In this document: piece by piece, positions 25,685-34,097 of the stretch
Layout of the letters: every line of letters begins with the position of its first letter
Numbering within the stretch: position 1 is the first letter of the stretch
Source of the DNA: Pseudoduganella umbonata
Lineage (GTDB): Bacteria > Pseudomonadota > Gammaproteobacteria > Burkholderiales > Burkholderiaceae_D
Assembly: GCF_014192225.1 (NCBI RefSeq)
Contig: NZ_JACHXS010000001.1
Span: 460,440-524,439 of the forward strand
DNA length: 64,000 nt
Reading direction: 5' to 3'
Translations under genes and position numbers: made by a program
The notes under the pieces: model-generated
What the model saw: only the letters and a program-made list of their open reading frames with translations
Database searches by the model: none
What the model was told of the DNA's origin: nothing

Positions 25685-28357
25685 ATGCTCCTCCCACGCT
25701 CCCCCGCGCGCTTCGCCGCGCGCTCCTGGCTGCCGGCACTCTGGCCGTTGCTGGCCGTGCTGGCCTGCGCCGTCTACTGGCTGGTCATGGACGGACAATT
25801 GCGGCACGACCGCCAGCTGGCCGAACGCGATGCGATGCGGGAGATACGCTCGTATGCGGAAGCGTACGAACAGTACCTGACCCGTTCGGTCAGCCAGATG
25901 GAGCAGGTTGCCGTCCAGCTCAAGCACGCGTGGGAACAGCCCGGCCAGCTCGACCTGGCGGCGCTGCGCCGCGAAGGCATGTTCATCGATGCCGCCTTCG
26001 TCGAGGTGGCGATTGTCGATCCCGACGGCCGGGTCGTGTCGTCGATCCCGCGCCGTGGCCGAGCCGTGCTGGCGCAGGGCGACCCGGCGCTGCGCTACCA
26101 CCGCCAGAACAATTCCAGTGCGCTGCGGATCGGTGCGGTGCCGGGCGACACGGCAGAGCGGCAGCGGCAGATACGCATGACGCTGCGCCTGGAGTCGCCG
26201 GACAACGAGTTCGCCGGCATCGTCTCGCTGGTGATCGCGGCCGACTACCTGACCGCGTTCTACAACGAACGCGTGCTGGGCCGGGACGGTGCGATCGCGC
26301 TGGTGGCGGACAACGGCGGCCTGCGGCTGGAGCGGCAGGGCGGCGGGGGGCGCGGCACGCTGTTCGCCATGGCGCCGCCGCTGGCGGGCAGCGAAGGGGG
26401 GGTGCAACTGGCCGGCATGCATTTCACCGACGACGCGCCGCGGCTGCTGGCGTGGCACCGGTCGCCGGTTTACCCGGTCACCGCGGTGGCCGCGAAGACC
26501 ACCGTCGATGCGCTGGCGTCTTCCGGCGAAGGGGCCGCGGCGGTGCGGCGGACATGGGCCGTGATCTCGGCCGGCATGCTGCTGGCGTCGCTGGCGCTTG
26601 CGGCGGCGACACGGCGCCACCAGCGCCGCCGCGCCGCCGAGGAGGAGGTGCGCCTGGCCTACCGGACGGCGACCGAGAACGCCAAGGATGGCTTCTACAT
26701 GGCCCAGGCGGTGCGCGATACCACCGGCGCGGTGGTCGACTTCGTGGTGGTCGACTGCAACGAGCGGGGCGCCTCGTTCTATGGCGGTGGCCGCGACGAC
26801 CTGATCGGCCGGCGTATTTCCTTCCTCGAGCGCGAGCACGGCGGGCCGATGCTGGAGGCCTACCACGCCGCCATGCAGGCCGGCATCTACGAGGACGAGC
26901 GGCAGATGCCGGCCGGCCGGCGCATGCAGATCACCTGGGGCCGGCGGCGCATCGTCCGCGTCGGCAACGGCCTGGCGATCACGCTGCAGGACATCAGCGA
27001 ACGCAAGGCCTACGAGAGCGAGCTGCTGTACCTGGCCAACTACGACACGCTGACCGGCCTGCCGGGCCGGCCATGGGTCAGCCGCTTCGTGCCGCACGCG
27101 ATCGAGGAAGCGGCGCAGCGCGACGGCACGCTGGCGCTGCTGCTGGTGGACCTGGACGGCTTCAAGCACGTCAACGAAACCCACGGGCACGGCGCCGGCG
27201 ACGACCTGCTGAAGCAGGCCGCGCTGCGCCTGGGCGGCCTGCTGCGCCCGCAGGATATCGTGGCCCGGCTCGGCGGCGACGAGTTCGTGGTGGTGATCGC
27301 CCCCGGCGGTTCGGACGAGGAACTGGCCACGATCGGCGGGCGGGTGGCGGCCGCGCTGTCGCGCCCCTACGACCTGGGCACCGCCCGCTATGCGATCAGC
27401 GCGTCGATCGGCATCAGCTGCTACCCGCGCGACGGCGAGGACGCCGCCACGCTGCTCAAGCATGGCGACATCGCGCTGGCCGCCGCCAAGCGCGAGCACG
27501 GCGGCCGCTACCGCTTCTTCGACCCCGAACTGTATATCGCCGCCACCGCCCGCGCCCAGCTGCGCCACAGCCTGCAGGGCGCGCTGGCGGCACGGCAGTT
27601 CGAGCTGTACTACCAGCCGCGCGTCGACCTGGCCACCGGCCGGCTGTGCAGCATGGAGGCGCTGCTGCGCTGGCGCCACCCGGAGCTGGGCATGGTGCCG
27701 CCGGCGAAATTCATCCCGATCGCCGAAGAAAGCGGACTGATCTGTGCGATCGGCCAGTTCGTCATCGAGGAAGCCTGCCAGCAGATGGCGCTGTGGCGCG
27801 CCGCCGGGCTGGCCGTGGTGCCGGTGTCGATCAACGTGTCGGCCCACCAGTTCGGCCACGGCGGCGTGCATGCGCACCTGGCGATGCACCTGGCGCGGCA
27901 CCACCTGGCCGGTGCGATGCTGGAAGTGGAAATCACCGAGTCGGCCATGTTTGCCGAAGGGGTGGACGTGCATGGCGAACTGGCGGCCCTGCGCGAACTG
28001 GGCGTGCGGCTGCACGTCGACGACTTCGGCACCGGCTATTCGTCGCTGGCGCAGCTGCAGCGGCTGAACATGGACGTGCTGAAGATCGACCGCGCCTTCA
28101 CGTCGGAATTGACGGTGTCGCCGGAAGGCCGCGTGCTGTTCCAGGCCATCGTGTCGATGGCGAAGGCGCTGAACATGAAGATCGTCGCCGAAGGCGTGGA
28201 AACGGCCGGCCAGCTGGCCGCACTGATCGCCCTCGGCTGCGACGAGGGGCAAGGCTACCTGTTCGCCGCGCCGCTGCCGGCCCGGCAGGCCGGTGGGCTG
28301 CTGTCCCGGCCACAACTGATGTCCGTCCTGGAAGCGGTGGGTGAGGTTGCTTTATAG
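25685..28357 (+). CDS. Membrane GGDEF-EAL protein with periplasmic sensor and PAS domain
   Basis: 890 residues from the ATG at 25685. Membrane helices lie near residues 17-35 and 285-305 and enclose a periplasmic Cache/CHASE-like sensor. A PAS-like domain (about 320-450) precedes GGDEF (about 455-620), with RLGGDEF intact and an RPQD inhibitory site five residues before it. The EAL domain (about 630-880) has EALLRWRHP, HVDDFGTGYSSL, KIDRAF and AEGVE, so both cyclase and phosphodiesterase look competent. It makes or breaks c-di-GMP in response to an unknown periplasmic signal. The siaABCD genes follow 84 bp downstream on the same strand. Confidence 0.9.
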   Translation: MLLPRSPARFAARSWLPALWPLLAVLACAVYWLVMDGQLRHDRQLAERDAMREIRSYAEAYEQYLTRSVSQMEQVAVQLKHAWEQPGQLDLAALRREGMFIDAAFVEVAIVDPDGRVVSSIPRRGRAVLAQGDPALRYHRQNNSSALRIGAVPGDTAERQRQIRMTLRLESPDNEFAGIVSLVIAADYLTAFYNERVLGRDGAIALVADNGGLRLERQGGGGRGTLFAMAPPLAGSEGGVQLAGMHFTDDAPRLLAWHRSPVYPVTAVAAKTTVDALASSGEGAAAVRRTWAVISAGMLLASLALAAATRRHQRRRAAEEEVRLAYRTATENAKDGFYMAQAVRDTTGAVVDFVVVDCNERGASFYGGGRDDLIGRRISFLEREHGGPMLEAYHAAMQAGIYEDERQMPAGRRMQITWGRRRIVRVGNGLAITLQDISERKAYESELLYLANYDTLTGLPGRPWVSRFVPHAIEEAAQRDGTLALLLVDLDGFKHVNETHGHGAGDDLLKQAALRLGGLLRPQDIVARLGGDEFVVVIAPGGSDEELATIGGRVAAALSRPYDLGTARYAISASIGISCYPRDGEDAATLLKHGDIALAAAKREHGGRYRFFDPELYIAATARAQLRHSLQGALAARQFELYYQPRVDLATGRLCSMEALLRWRHPELGMVPPAKFIPIAEESGLICAIGQFVIEEACQQMALWRAAGLAVVPVSINVSAHQFGHGGVHAHLAMHLARHHLAGAMLEVEITESAMFAEGVDVHGELAALRELGVRLHVDDFGTGYSSLAQLQRLNMDVLKIDRAFTSELTVSPEGRVLFQAIVSMAKALNMKIVAEGVETAGQLAALIALGCDEGQGYLFAAPLPARQAGGLLSRPQLMSVLEAVGEVAL

Positions 28358-28441
28358 GAAACACTTGTTGCAATTGATTATGTTCGTCATGGGCGCGTCA
28401 TAATTTCTTTATAGAATGTTCGGATTCTTTTCCGAGCCGCC

Positions 28442-29683
28442 ATGACCACAACCTTCAACCCGTCCCGCCACTCCCTGCCGCGTTTTCGCCCGGCCACCGC
28501 GGCCGACCTGTGCGTGGCCACGGCCAGCGTGCCGGCCAGTGCCAGCAATGGCGACGTGCTGGCGCTGTTCACCGAACGGCGCGAGCTGATGACGCTGCCC
28601 GTGGTGGAAGAAGGGCGCCCGATCGGCCTGATCAGCCGCAACATCTTCATGTCGCAGATGTCGAAGCCGTTCTACCAGGAACTGTACGGGCGCAAGAGCT
28701 GCATCGCGTTCATGGACAAGGCCCCGCTGGTGGTCGAAGCGGACCTGTCGATCGAGGCGCTGACCTTCCGCGCCGTGGAGTCGGGCGAGAAGGCGCTGGC
28801 GGACGGCTTCATCATCACGCGCGCCGGCCAGCTGCAGGGCGTCGGCTATGGACTGCAGCTGATGAACGTGGTCGCCAACATGCAGGCCGAGCGCAACCGC
28901 CAGATCATGCACAGCATCGAATATGCCAGCGTGATCCAGCGCGCGCTGCTGCGTGCGTCCGACGAGGCGCTGGCCGCGGCGCTGCCGGATGCGGCGCTGG
29001 TATGGCAGCCGCGCGACGTGGTCGGCGGCGACTTCTATCACGTGGCCGGGCATGCCGGCGGCTGGTGCGCGGTGATCGCCGACTGCACCGGCCACGGCGT
29101 GCCGGGCGCCTTCATGACGCTGATCGCCTCGTCGCTGCTCACCCAGGCGCTGCAGGGGTGCGGGCCGCGCGAGCCCGCCGCGCTGCTGGCCGAACTCAAT
29201 CGCGGCGTGAAGGACATGCTGGGCCAGCACGGCAAGGCGCGGTACGGCGGCGCCGCGGCTTTGTCGAACGACGGGCTCGATGCGGCGGCGCTGTGGTTCG
29301 ACGGCGCCACGCGGCAACTGTCGTATGCCGGCGCGCGCCTGCCGCTGTTTGTGCTGGTGCCGGGCGAGCCGGCATTCCGCATCCTCGAGGCCGACCGCAC
29401 CGGCATCGGCTACGCGGAAACGCCGGCCGCGCACCGCTGGTCCGTGCAGACCGTGCACCTGCCGCCGGGCAGCCTGCTGTTCGCCTGTACCGACGGGCTG
29501 TTCGACCAGATCGGCGGCGAGCGCGAAATCTCGTTCGGCAAGCGCCGCGTCCAGCAATTGCTGCTGGAGCACCGCGATGCCGGCGCCGCTGCCCTGGCAG
29601 GACTGCTGGCGGAAGCGCTGGGCCGCTGGCAGGGCGGGCAGCCGCGCCGCGACGACGTCACTTACCTGTGCTGCAGGCCATGA
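28442..29683 (+). CDS. siaA: SiaA-like PP2C/SpoIIE protein phosphatase
   Basis: 413 residues, first gene of a siaABCD set. An N-terminal CBS-like part (about 20-140) contains RPIGLISRNIFMSQM. The SpoIIE/PP2C phosphatase (about 165-410) has the metal-binding Asp motifs GGDFYHV, IADCTGHGVPGAFM, CTDGLFDQ and RRDDVTYL. In Pseudomonas aeruginosa SiaA dephosphorylates SiaC, allowing SiaC to activate the diguanylate cyclase SiaD. The Pseudomonas protein has a membrane-bound periplasmic and HAMP sensor; this one has no membrane helix, so the input is different. It overlaps siaB by ATGA. A TATAGAAT element near 28410 may be the promoter -10 region. Confidence 0.87.
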   Translation: MTTTFNPSRHSLPRFRPATAADLCVATASVPASASNGDVLALFTERRELMTLPVVEEGRPIGLISRNIFMSQMSKPFYQELYGRKSCIAFMDKAPLVVEADLSIEALTFRAVESGEKALADGFIITRAGQLQGVGYGLQLMNVVANMQAERNRQIMHSIEYASVIQRALLRASDEALAAALPDAALVWQPRDVVGGDFYHVAGHAGGWCAVIADCTGHGVPGAFMTLIASSLLTQALQGCGPREPAALLAELNRGVKDMLGQHGKARYGGAAALSNDGLDAAALWFDGATRQLSYAGARLPLFVLVPGEPAFRILEADRTGIGYAETPAAHRWSVQTVHLPPGSLLFACTDGLFDQIGGEREISFGKRRVQQLLLEHRDAGAAALAGLLAEALGRWQGGQPRRDDVTYLCCRP

Positions 29684-30342
29684 GCGCGGCAGCCATCAGC
29701 CCTGCCTTTGGGCCACTGCCCATGGCCGCGCCAGCGGGCAGCGCATCGTCCGTTACCGAAACCACCGTCACCGGAGCAATCGCCTTGCAATACCAACAGT
29801 TCCAGGATTTCTGGCATGCGGCCAGCCAGCGCCAGGTCATCTTCTTTTATTCCGGCTATTTCTCGCAGCACGTCGTCAGCGCGATCGCCGAGACGATCAA
29901 GGCGCGCCTGAATGCCGCCGGCACGGCCGGCCCGACCAGCCGCCGGATTTTCTCGGCCTTCGTGGAAATGTCGCAGAACATCATGCACTACTCGGCCGAT
30001 GCGCTGACCCCGGCCGAACAGCCGGACCGCCAGATCCGCGGCGGCGCGTTCTGCATCGCCGCTTGCGGCGAGCGCTTCCACCTGCTGTGCGCCAACCCGG
30101 TGGCCAACGACAGGGTCGACGCGATCCGCGGCCGCATCGAGCCGCTGTGCGCGATGACGGTCGAGGAAATCAGGTCGGCCTACAAGACCGCGCTGCGGCA
30201 GGCCGCGCCGGAAGACAGCAAGGGCGCCGGCCTCGGCTTCCTGACGATGGCGCGCGATGCCAGCGCGCCGCTGGACTTCCACTTCCTGCCCGACAGCACC
30301 GATGCCGCCCGCACGGTGTTCTGCATCGCCGCCACCATCTGA
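29680..30342 (+). CDS. siaB: SiaB-like protein kinase
   Basis: 220 residues, start overlapping the siaA stop by ATGA. Expected to be the kinase that phosphorylates SiaC, opposing SiaA. A histidine-kinase-type ATPase fold is suggested by EMSQNIMHYSAD, resembling an N-box, and by the GAGLGFLTMA glycine element near the end. The first 35 residues are low-complexity Ala/Ser/Pro and may be disordered. No membrane segment. Position and order fit SiaB exactly; sequence similarity was judged by eye. Confidence 0.82.
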   Translation: MSAAAISPAFGPLPMAAPAGSASSVTETTVTGAIALQYQQFQDFWHAASQRQVIFFYSGYFSQHVVSAIAETIKARLNAAGTAGPTSRRIFSAFVEMSQNIMHYSADALTPAEQPDRQIRGGAFCIAACGERFHLLCANPVANDRVDAIRGRIEPLCAMTVEEIRSAYKTALRQAAPEDSKGAGLGFLTMARDASAPLDFHFLPDSTDAARTVFCIAATI

Positions 30343-30355
30343 TACCGAGCCCCAC

Positions 30356-30751
30356 ATGGAACCGTTCTTTCTTCCCGCATCGCCCACTTCGCCCGAAGTC
30401 TCGTTTGAATTCTCCCGGCATCACCTGTCGATCCGCGGCGAGTCGTACCCGGAAAACGCCGCCGCGTTCTACGGCCCCGTGCTCGACCGGCTGCGTGCCT
30501 ACCTGGCACTGTGCGACGGCCAGTCGATCGACGTGCACGTGGCGCTGGCCTATTTCAACAGTTCGAGCACGAAGATGCTGTTCGCGCTCTTCGATGCGCT
30601 GAACGAAGCGGCCATCTTCGGCAACGAGGTGCGGCTGCACTGGTACCGCGACGAGGAAGATGAAACGATCCTCGAATTCGGCCAGGAACTGCAGGACGAT
30701 TTCGCCGCGCTCGAGTTCGTCGATTGCATCCTGCCGGCCGGCCAGGCATGA
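30356..30751 (+). CDS. siaC: SiaC-like (DUF1987) switch protein
   Basis: 131 residues, one DUF1987 domain. In Pseudomonas, unphosphorylated SiaC binds and activates the diguanylate cyclase SiaD, and phosphorylation on one Thr switches this off. A suitable site lies in ALAYFNSSSTKMLFAL, with several Ser/Thr in the expected loop before a helix. The start at 30356 is 13 bp after siaB with no strong ribosome site. The stop overlaps siaD by ATGA. Confidence 0.87.
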   Translation: MEPFFLPASPTSPEVSFEFSRHHLSIRGESYPENAAAFYGPVLDRLRAYLALCDGQSIDVHVALAYFNSSSTKMLFALFDALNEAAIFGNEVRLHWYRDEEDETILEFGQELQDDFAALEFVDCILPAGQA

Positions 30752-31467
30752 CGGTGGCGGAACAGCCGGACCTGTTCGCCGCCGAGGCCCAGGCGCTGGT
30801 GCGGGCGCGCGCCGCGTTCGCCAGCGATGCGGACGGCGCCGACCACCGCGCCGTGCTCGGCGAACTGGTCGCGCACTACGAGCGGCTGATGCGCGAGACG
30901 CGCCGGCTGATCGGGCGCAGCGACCGGGCCGAGCGCGACATGCAGCAGATGAACCGCGCGCTGCACGAACTGGCGCTGCAACTGCAGCACCGCGCCACGC
31001 ACGACCCGCTGACCGGGGTGCTTAACCGCGGCGCGCTGATCGACTATGCCGGCGGCGTGCTGCAAGGCGAACCGGCGGCGCTGCTGGTGCTCGACATCGA
31101 CCACTTCAAGGCCATCAACGATGCGTTCGGCCATCCGGCCGGCGATGGCGTGATCTGCGCCGTGGTCGATGGCCTGAAGGGACTGGTGCCGGCGCCGGCG
31201 GCGCTCGGGCGCGTGGGCGGCGAGGAGTTTTCCATCGTATGGCCGGGCCTGGCGCGCGGCGAAGTGGCCGGGGTGGCGCAGCGGCTGTGCGACGCGGTGC
31301 GGGCGCTGCGCCATGCGGAACCGGTCGACCGGACCGTCACGGCCAGCATCGGCGCGGGCTGGTTCTCGCGCGGTACCACGTTCGAGACCGCTTATGGCCA
31401 GGCCGACGCGGCGCTGTACCGCGCCAAGCGCGAAGGCCGCGACTGCGTCAGGCTGGACGCGCAGTAA
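30748..31467 (+). CDS. siaD: SiaD-like diguanylate cyclase
   Basis: 239 residues: an N-terminal helical stalk (about 15-85, ERDMQQMNRALHELALQLQ) and a GGDEF domain (about 90-239) with active site RVGGEEF and substrate residues in DIDHFKAINDAFGHPAGD. No RxxD inhibitory site is at the usual place, so feedback inhibition may be absent. It makes c-di-GMP when bound by SiaC through its stalk, as known in Pseudomonas. Last gene of the operon. Confidence 0.88.
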   Translation: MTVAEQPDLFAAEAQALVRARAAFASDADGADHRAVLGELVAHYERLMRETRRLIGRSDRAERDMQQMNRALHELALQLQHRATHDPLTGVLNRGALIDYAGGVLQGEPAALLVLDIDHFKAINDAFGHPAGDGVICAVVDGLKGLVPAPAALGRVGGEEFSIVWPGLARGEVAGVAQRLCDAVRALRHAEPVDRTVTASIGAGWFSRGTTFETAYGQADAALYRAKREGRDCVRLDAQ

Positions 31468-31473
31468 TGGCGG

Positions 31474-31492
31474 GCGCGCCGCCACGGCGCGC
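31474..31492. terminator. Hairpin between siaD and the convergent hypothetical gene
   Basis: GCGCGCCG and CGGCGCGC pair perfectly around a CCA loop seven bases past the siaD stop. No T-run follows. The position between convergent genes supports a terminator or transcript-end structure. Confidence 0.45.
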
Positions 31493-31514
31493 ATTCACAG
31501 GGCATGACCCGGCA

Positions 31515-31928
31515 TTACAACGGCGAGCGAGCCCGCCGACCGGCGCCGTCCTCCGCCAGCACCCTGGCAATCACATCGTCGGGCAGCGCCTCGCGCCGCA
31601 GCAGCTGCTCGGCGCGGTCGCGGCCGAGCTCCTTGCTGACGGTAAGTGCCGCCTCGACGATGGCCGCCTTCACGGTATTGCGGCGGCGCCCCGAACTGCC
31701 ATAGAAAATATTGTTCAGGTCGGGCAAGGGGGGCGGCGCGGTCGCCGGCGGGTCGGGCTCCTGGTCGAGCCGGGTCGTCTCCCCTGACACCACCCGTTCG
31801 ATCACCGGTTCCGGTACGTTCTCGGCGTGCAGGTAGGCGCGCGCATCGTCGGGGCCCAGCATTTCCCGGAAAATCATGGCGATATGGACTTTCTGGGCCG
31901 TCAGTTCGTCTTTTCGGGTTTCTTGCAT
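31515..31928 (-). CDS. Small hypothetical protein with a duplicated helical motif
   Basis: 137 residues from the ATG at 31928; a longer GTG start at 31958 has no ribosome site. I do not recognise the family. Two segments look like copies of one motif: ARAYLHAENVPEPVIERVVS near the N-terminus and AEQLLRREALPDDVIARVLA near the C-terminus. A Pro-rich linker (PPATAPPPLPDL) separates them. No signal peptide or membrane helix, so cytosolic. Transcribed convergently to siaABCD. Function unknown. Confidence 0.65.
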   Translation of the reverse strand: MQETRKDELTAQKVHIAMIFREMLGPDDARAYLHAENVPEPVIERVVSGETTRLDQEPDPPATAPPPLPDLNNIFYGSSGRRRNTVKAAIVEAALTVSKELGRDRAEQLLRREALPDDVIARVLAEDGAGRRARSPL

Positions 31929-32149
31929 AGTTGTCTGGCTTTCTTGAATGGCGCCCACCCGACAGGATGCGCGTGCCGCCTATGGGCCGGGCTGCTCGCG
32001 TGCTGTAAGCCTAACCTCTGTCGCGCCAGTTGGAAAGAGTCACGATATTGTGTGCGCGGGCAAAGGTCGCCACAGGCCGCAATAGTACACATCCATGCAG
32101 CGCGGCAATGGAGCGCCACCTTATTGCCAAACGCCGTAGACTTTTTGGC

Positions 32150-32590
32150 ATGGACAAAACATTGGAACCAACCGGCCCCGGCAGCGAATCAGTTGCCGTA
32201 CCCGTGATTCGCGAGGAAATCGATGTCACCACCCGTGTCGTCGATACCGGACGTGGCGTGCGTGTCACCCGCAGCGTCACCGAGGAGCCCGTGGAAATCA
32301 GCGAACAGCTCTGGCACGAGGAAATCGACGTCCAGCGTGTCGCTGTCGACCGCGTGGTCTCCGAAGCGCCGCCTTCCCGCTATGAAGGCGACGTGCTGGT
32401 GGTTCCGGTGACCGAAGAAGTCCTGGTGATCGAAAAACGCTTCCGCATCAAGGAGGAACTGCGCATCACCCGGGTACGCAGGCAGCAGGAGTATCGGGAA
32501 ACCGTATCGCTGCGGGTCGAGGACGTGCAGGTCGAAGCGTTCGACGAATCCGCGCGGGATGGCGACCGCAACCAACCCAAGTCAGACTAA
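32150..32590 (+). CDS. DUF2382 domain protein
   Basis: 146 residues from the ATG at 32150; upstream in-frame codons give no sensible extension. It is one DUF2382 (YsnF/AvaK-type) domain of alternating charged beta strands: VPVIREEIDVTTRVVDTGRG, EEIDVQRVAVDRVVSE, VTEEVLVIEKRFRIKEELRI. The domain is known from stress-related bacterial proteins, but its biochemistry is not established. A second DUF2382 gene starts 17 bp downstream with its own AGGAG, so the two are likely co-transcribed. Confidence 0.8.
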   Translation: MDKTLEPTGPGSESVAVPVIREEIDVTTRVVDTGRGVRVTRSVTEEPVEISEQLWHEEIDVQRVAVDRVVSEAPPSRYEGDVLVVPVTEEVLVIEKRFRIKEELRITRVRRQQEYRETVSLRVEDVQVEAFDESARDGDRNQPKSD

Positions 32591-32607
32591 AACAGGAGAA
32601 ACCCATC

Positions 32608-33822
32608 ATGAGCCATACGCTAGCAGCCGTATTCGACAACCGTGCCGATGCCGAGAGGGCCCGCGACGAACTGGTCAGCTCGGGCATCGGGTCCGGGTCC
32701 ATCAACCTCAGCTCCACCGCTTCCTCGACGGCCGACGCCAGCAGCACGGGCAGCACCGGCGCCAGCGCCTCGTCGCTGTCTTCGTCCTCTTCGTCTTCCT
32801 CGTCCGCCACGGGCGAACATTCGATTGGCGACAGCATCAAGAACTTCTTCGGCAATATGTTCGGCGACGACGACGACGACCGCCATGTCTATGGCGAAGC
32901 GCTCAACCGCGGCAACGTGCTGCTGACCGTGACGGCCACCTCGCAGGACGAAGTGGAACGCGCCGCCGACATCGTCGAGCAGTTCGGCCCGATCGACATC
33001 GACGAACAGCGTTCGCAGTGGGAAGCCAGCGGCTGGAATCCGTCCAGCGCGCGCACCGGCGGCGGTGCACTGCTGGGCGCATCGCAGCAAAGCTCCTCGC
33101 TGCGCGACGACAGCCTGCAGGGGACGACCGTCTCCGGCACGCAGGGCGTGAACTATCCGTCGGGCTCGCAGCAGGGCTATAGCGATACCGGCTCGCTGCA
33201 GCGCGCCGGGACCGACGAGCAGGTGATCCCGGTGATGCAGGAAGAACTGAAGGTCGGCAAGCGGGTGGTGCAGCGCGGTGGCGTGCGCATCTACCAGCGC
33301 CTGGTCGAGACGCCGGTGAACGAGAGCGTGAGCCTGCGCGAAGAGCACGTCAACGTGGAACGGACCCCGGTGGACCGCCCGATCGATCCGTCGCAGGTGG
33401 GCGCGTTCCAGGAAACCTCGTTCGAACTGCGCGAGAGCGCTGAAGAAGCCGTGGTGCAGAAAACCGCCCGCGTCGTCGAGGAAGTGCGGGTCGGCAAGGA
33501 AGTCACGCAGCGCACCGACCAGATCAGCGACACCGTGCGCCACACCGAAGTCAACGTCGAGCAGCTGGGCAGCACCGACGACGAGGACTACTACCGCAGC
33601 CACTGGACCAGCAATTTCGCATCCGCCGGCGGCACCTACGACGATTTTGCGCCCGCCTACCGCTACGGTTCGGCAATGCGCGGCAGTGGTGGTTATACCG
33701 GCAAGTCCTGGGACGAGTCGGAACCGGGCCTGCGCAGCAGCTGGGAGTCGCGCTATCCCGAGTCCACCTGGGAAAAAGCGAAGGCCGCCGTTCGCCACGG
33801 CTGGGAACGCATCACGCAGTAA
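32608..33822 (+). CDS. DUF2382 protein with N-terminal GSP-like domain and poly-Ser linker
   Basis: 404 residues; AGGAGAAACC lies ahead of the ATG. The N-terminus (HTLAAVFDNRADAERARDEL) resembles the short general-stress-type module often joined to DUF2382. A Ser-rich segment (about residues 35-68) and an acidic DDDDD run follow, then a second small alpha/beta stretch (NVLLTVTATSQDEVERAADI). The DUF2382 domain lies at about 205-315 (VIPVMQEELKVGKRVVQRGG, REEHVNVERTPVDRP). A basic, Trp-containing tail ends WERITQ. Probably cytosolic and related to stress or desiccation (inferred from domain company). A strong hairpin follows. Confidence 0.82.
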   Translation: MSHTLAAVFDNRADAERARDELVSSGIGSGSINLSSTASSTADASSTGSTGASASSLSSSSSSSSSATGEHSIGDSIKNFFGNMFGDDDDDRHVYGEALNRGNVLLTVTATSQDEVERAADIVEQFGPIDIDEQRSQWEASGWNPSSARTGGGALLGASQQSSSLRDDSLQGTTVSGTQGVNYPSGSQQGYSDTGSLQRAGTDEQVIPVMQEELKVGKRVVQRGGVRIYQRLVETPVNESVSLREEHVNVERTPVDRPIDPSQVGAFQETSFELRESAEEAVVQKTARVVEEVRVGKEVTQRTDQISDTVRHTEVNVEQLGSTDDEDYYRSHWTSNFASAGGTYDDFAPAYRYGSAMRGSGGYTGKSWDESEPGLRSSWESRYPESTWEKAKAAVRHGWERITQ

Positions 33823-33850
33823 GTTCGCCCGGCAAGCAGTAGGGGCATGA

Positions 33851-33887
33851 CAGGCCGCCGGCATCGTTTGACGATGCCGGCGGCCTG
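33851..33887 (+). terminator. Strong 16-bp hairpin after the DUF2382 operon
   Basis: CAGGCCGCCGGCATCG pairs perfectly with its complement around the loop TTTGA, 29 bp after the stop. There is no clear T-run, but the stem is long and GC-rich. Confidence 0.6.
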
Positions 33888-33892
33888 CTGCA

Positions 33893-33990
33893 TTTGGCGC
33901 CCTGTATCTAGCTCCCACTATTTGGCTCCCTGTATTTGGCGCCCTGTATTTGGCTTCCTGCATCGGGCTCCCTGCATCGGGCGCCCGGTC
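33893..33990. repeat. Degenerate 14-bp tandem repeat, seven units
   Basis: Seven consecutive 14-base units of the form TTTGGCKCCCTGTA, drifting to TCGGGCTCCCTGCA at the right end. It sits between the DUF2382 terminator and the GH2 gene. Most of its frames are open but the content is simple, so I call it a minisatellite and not a gene. Confidence 0.75.
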
Positions 33991-34097
33991 GGGGTGGCTG
34001 CCCGCCCTGCGCATGATGATGAGCGAATGGGCCATATGGCTGACTTCCCGGCCCGATGACGCTATGCTGGGCAGCCCAGCCATCCGCCGCCATCGCC

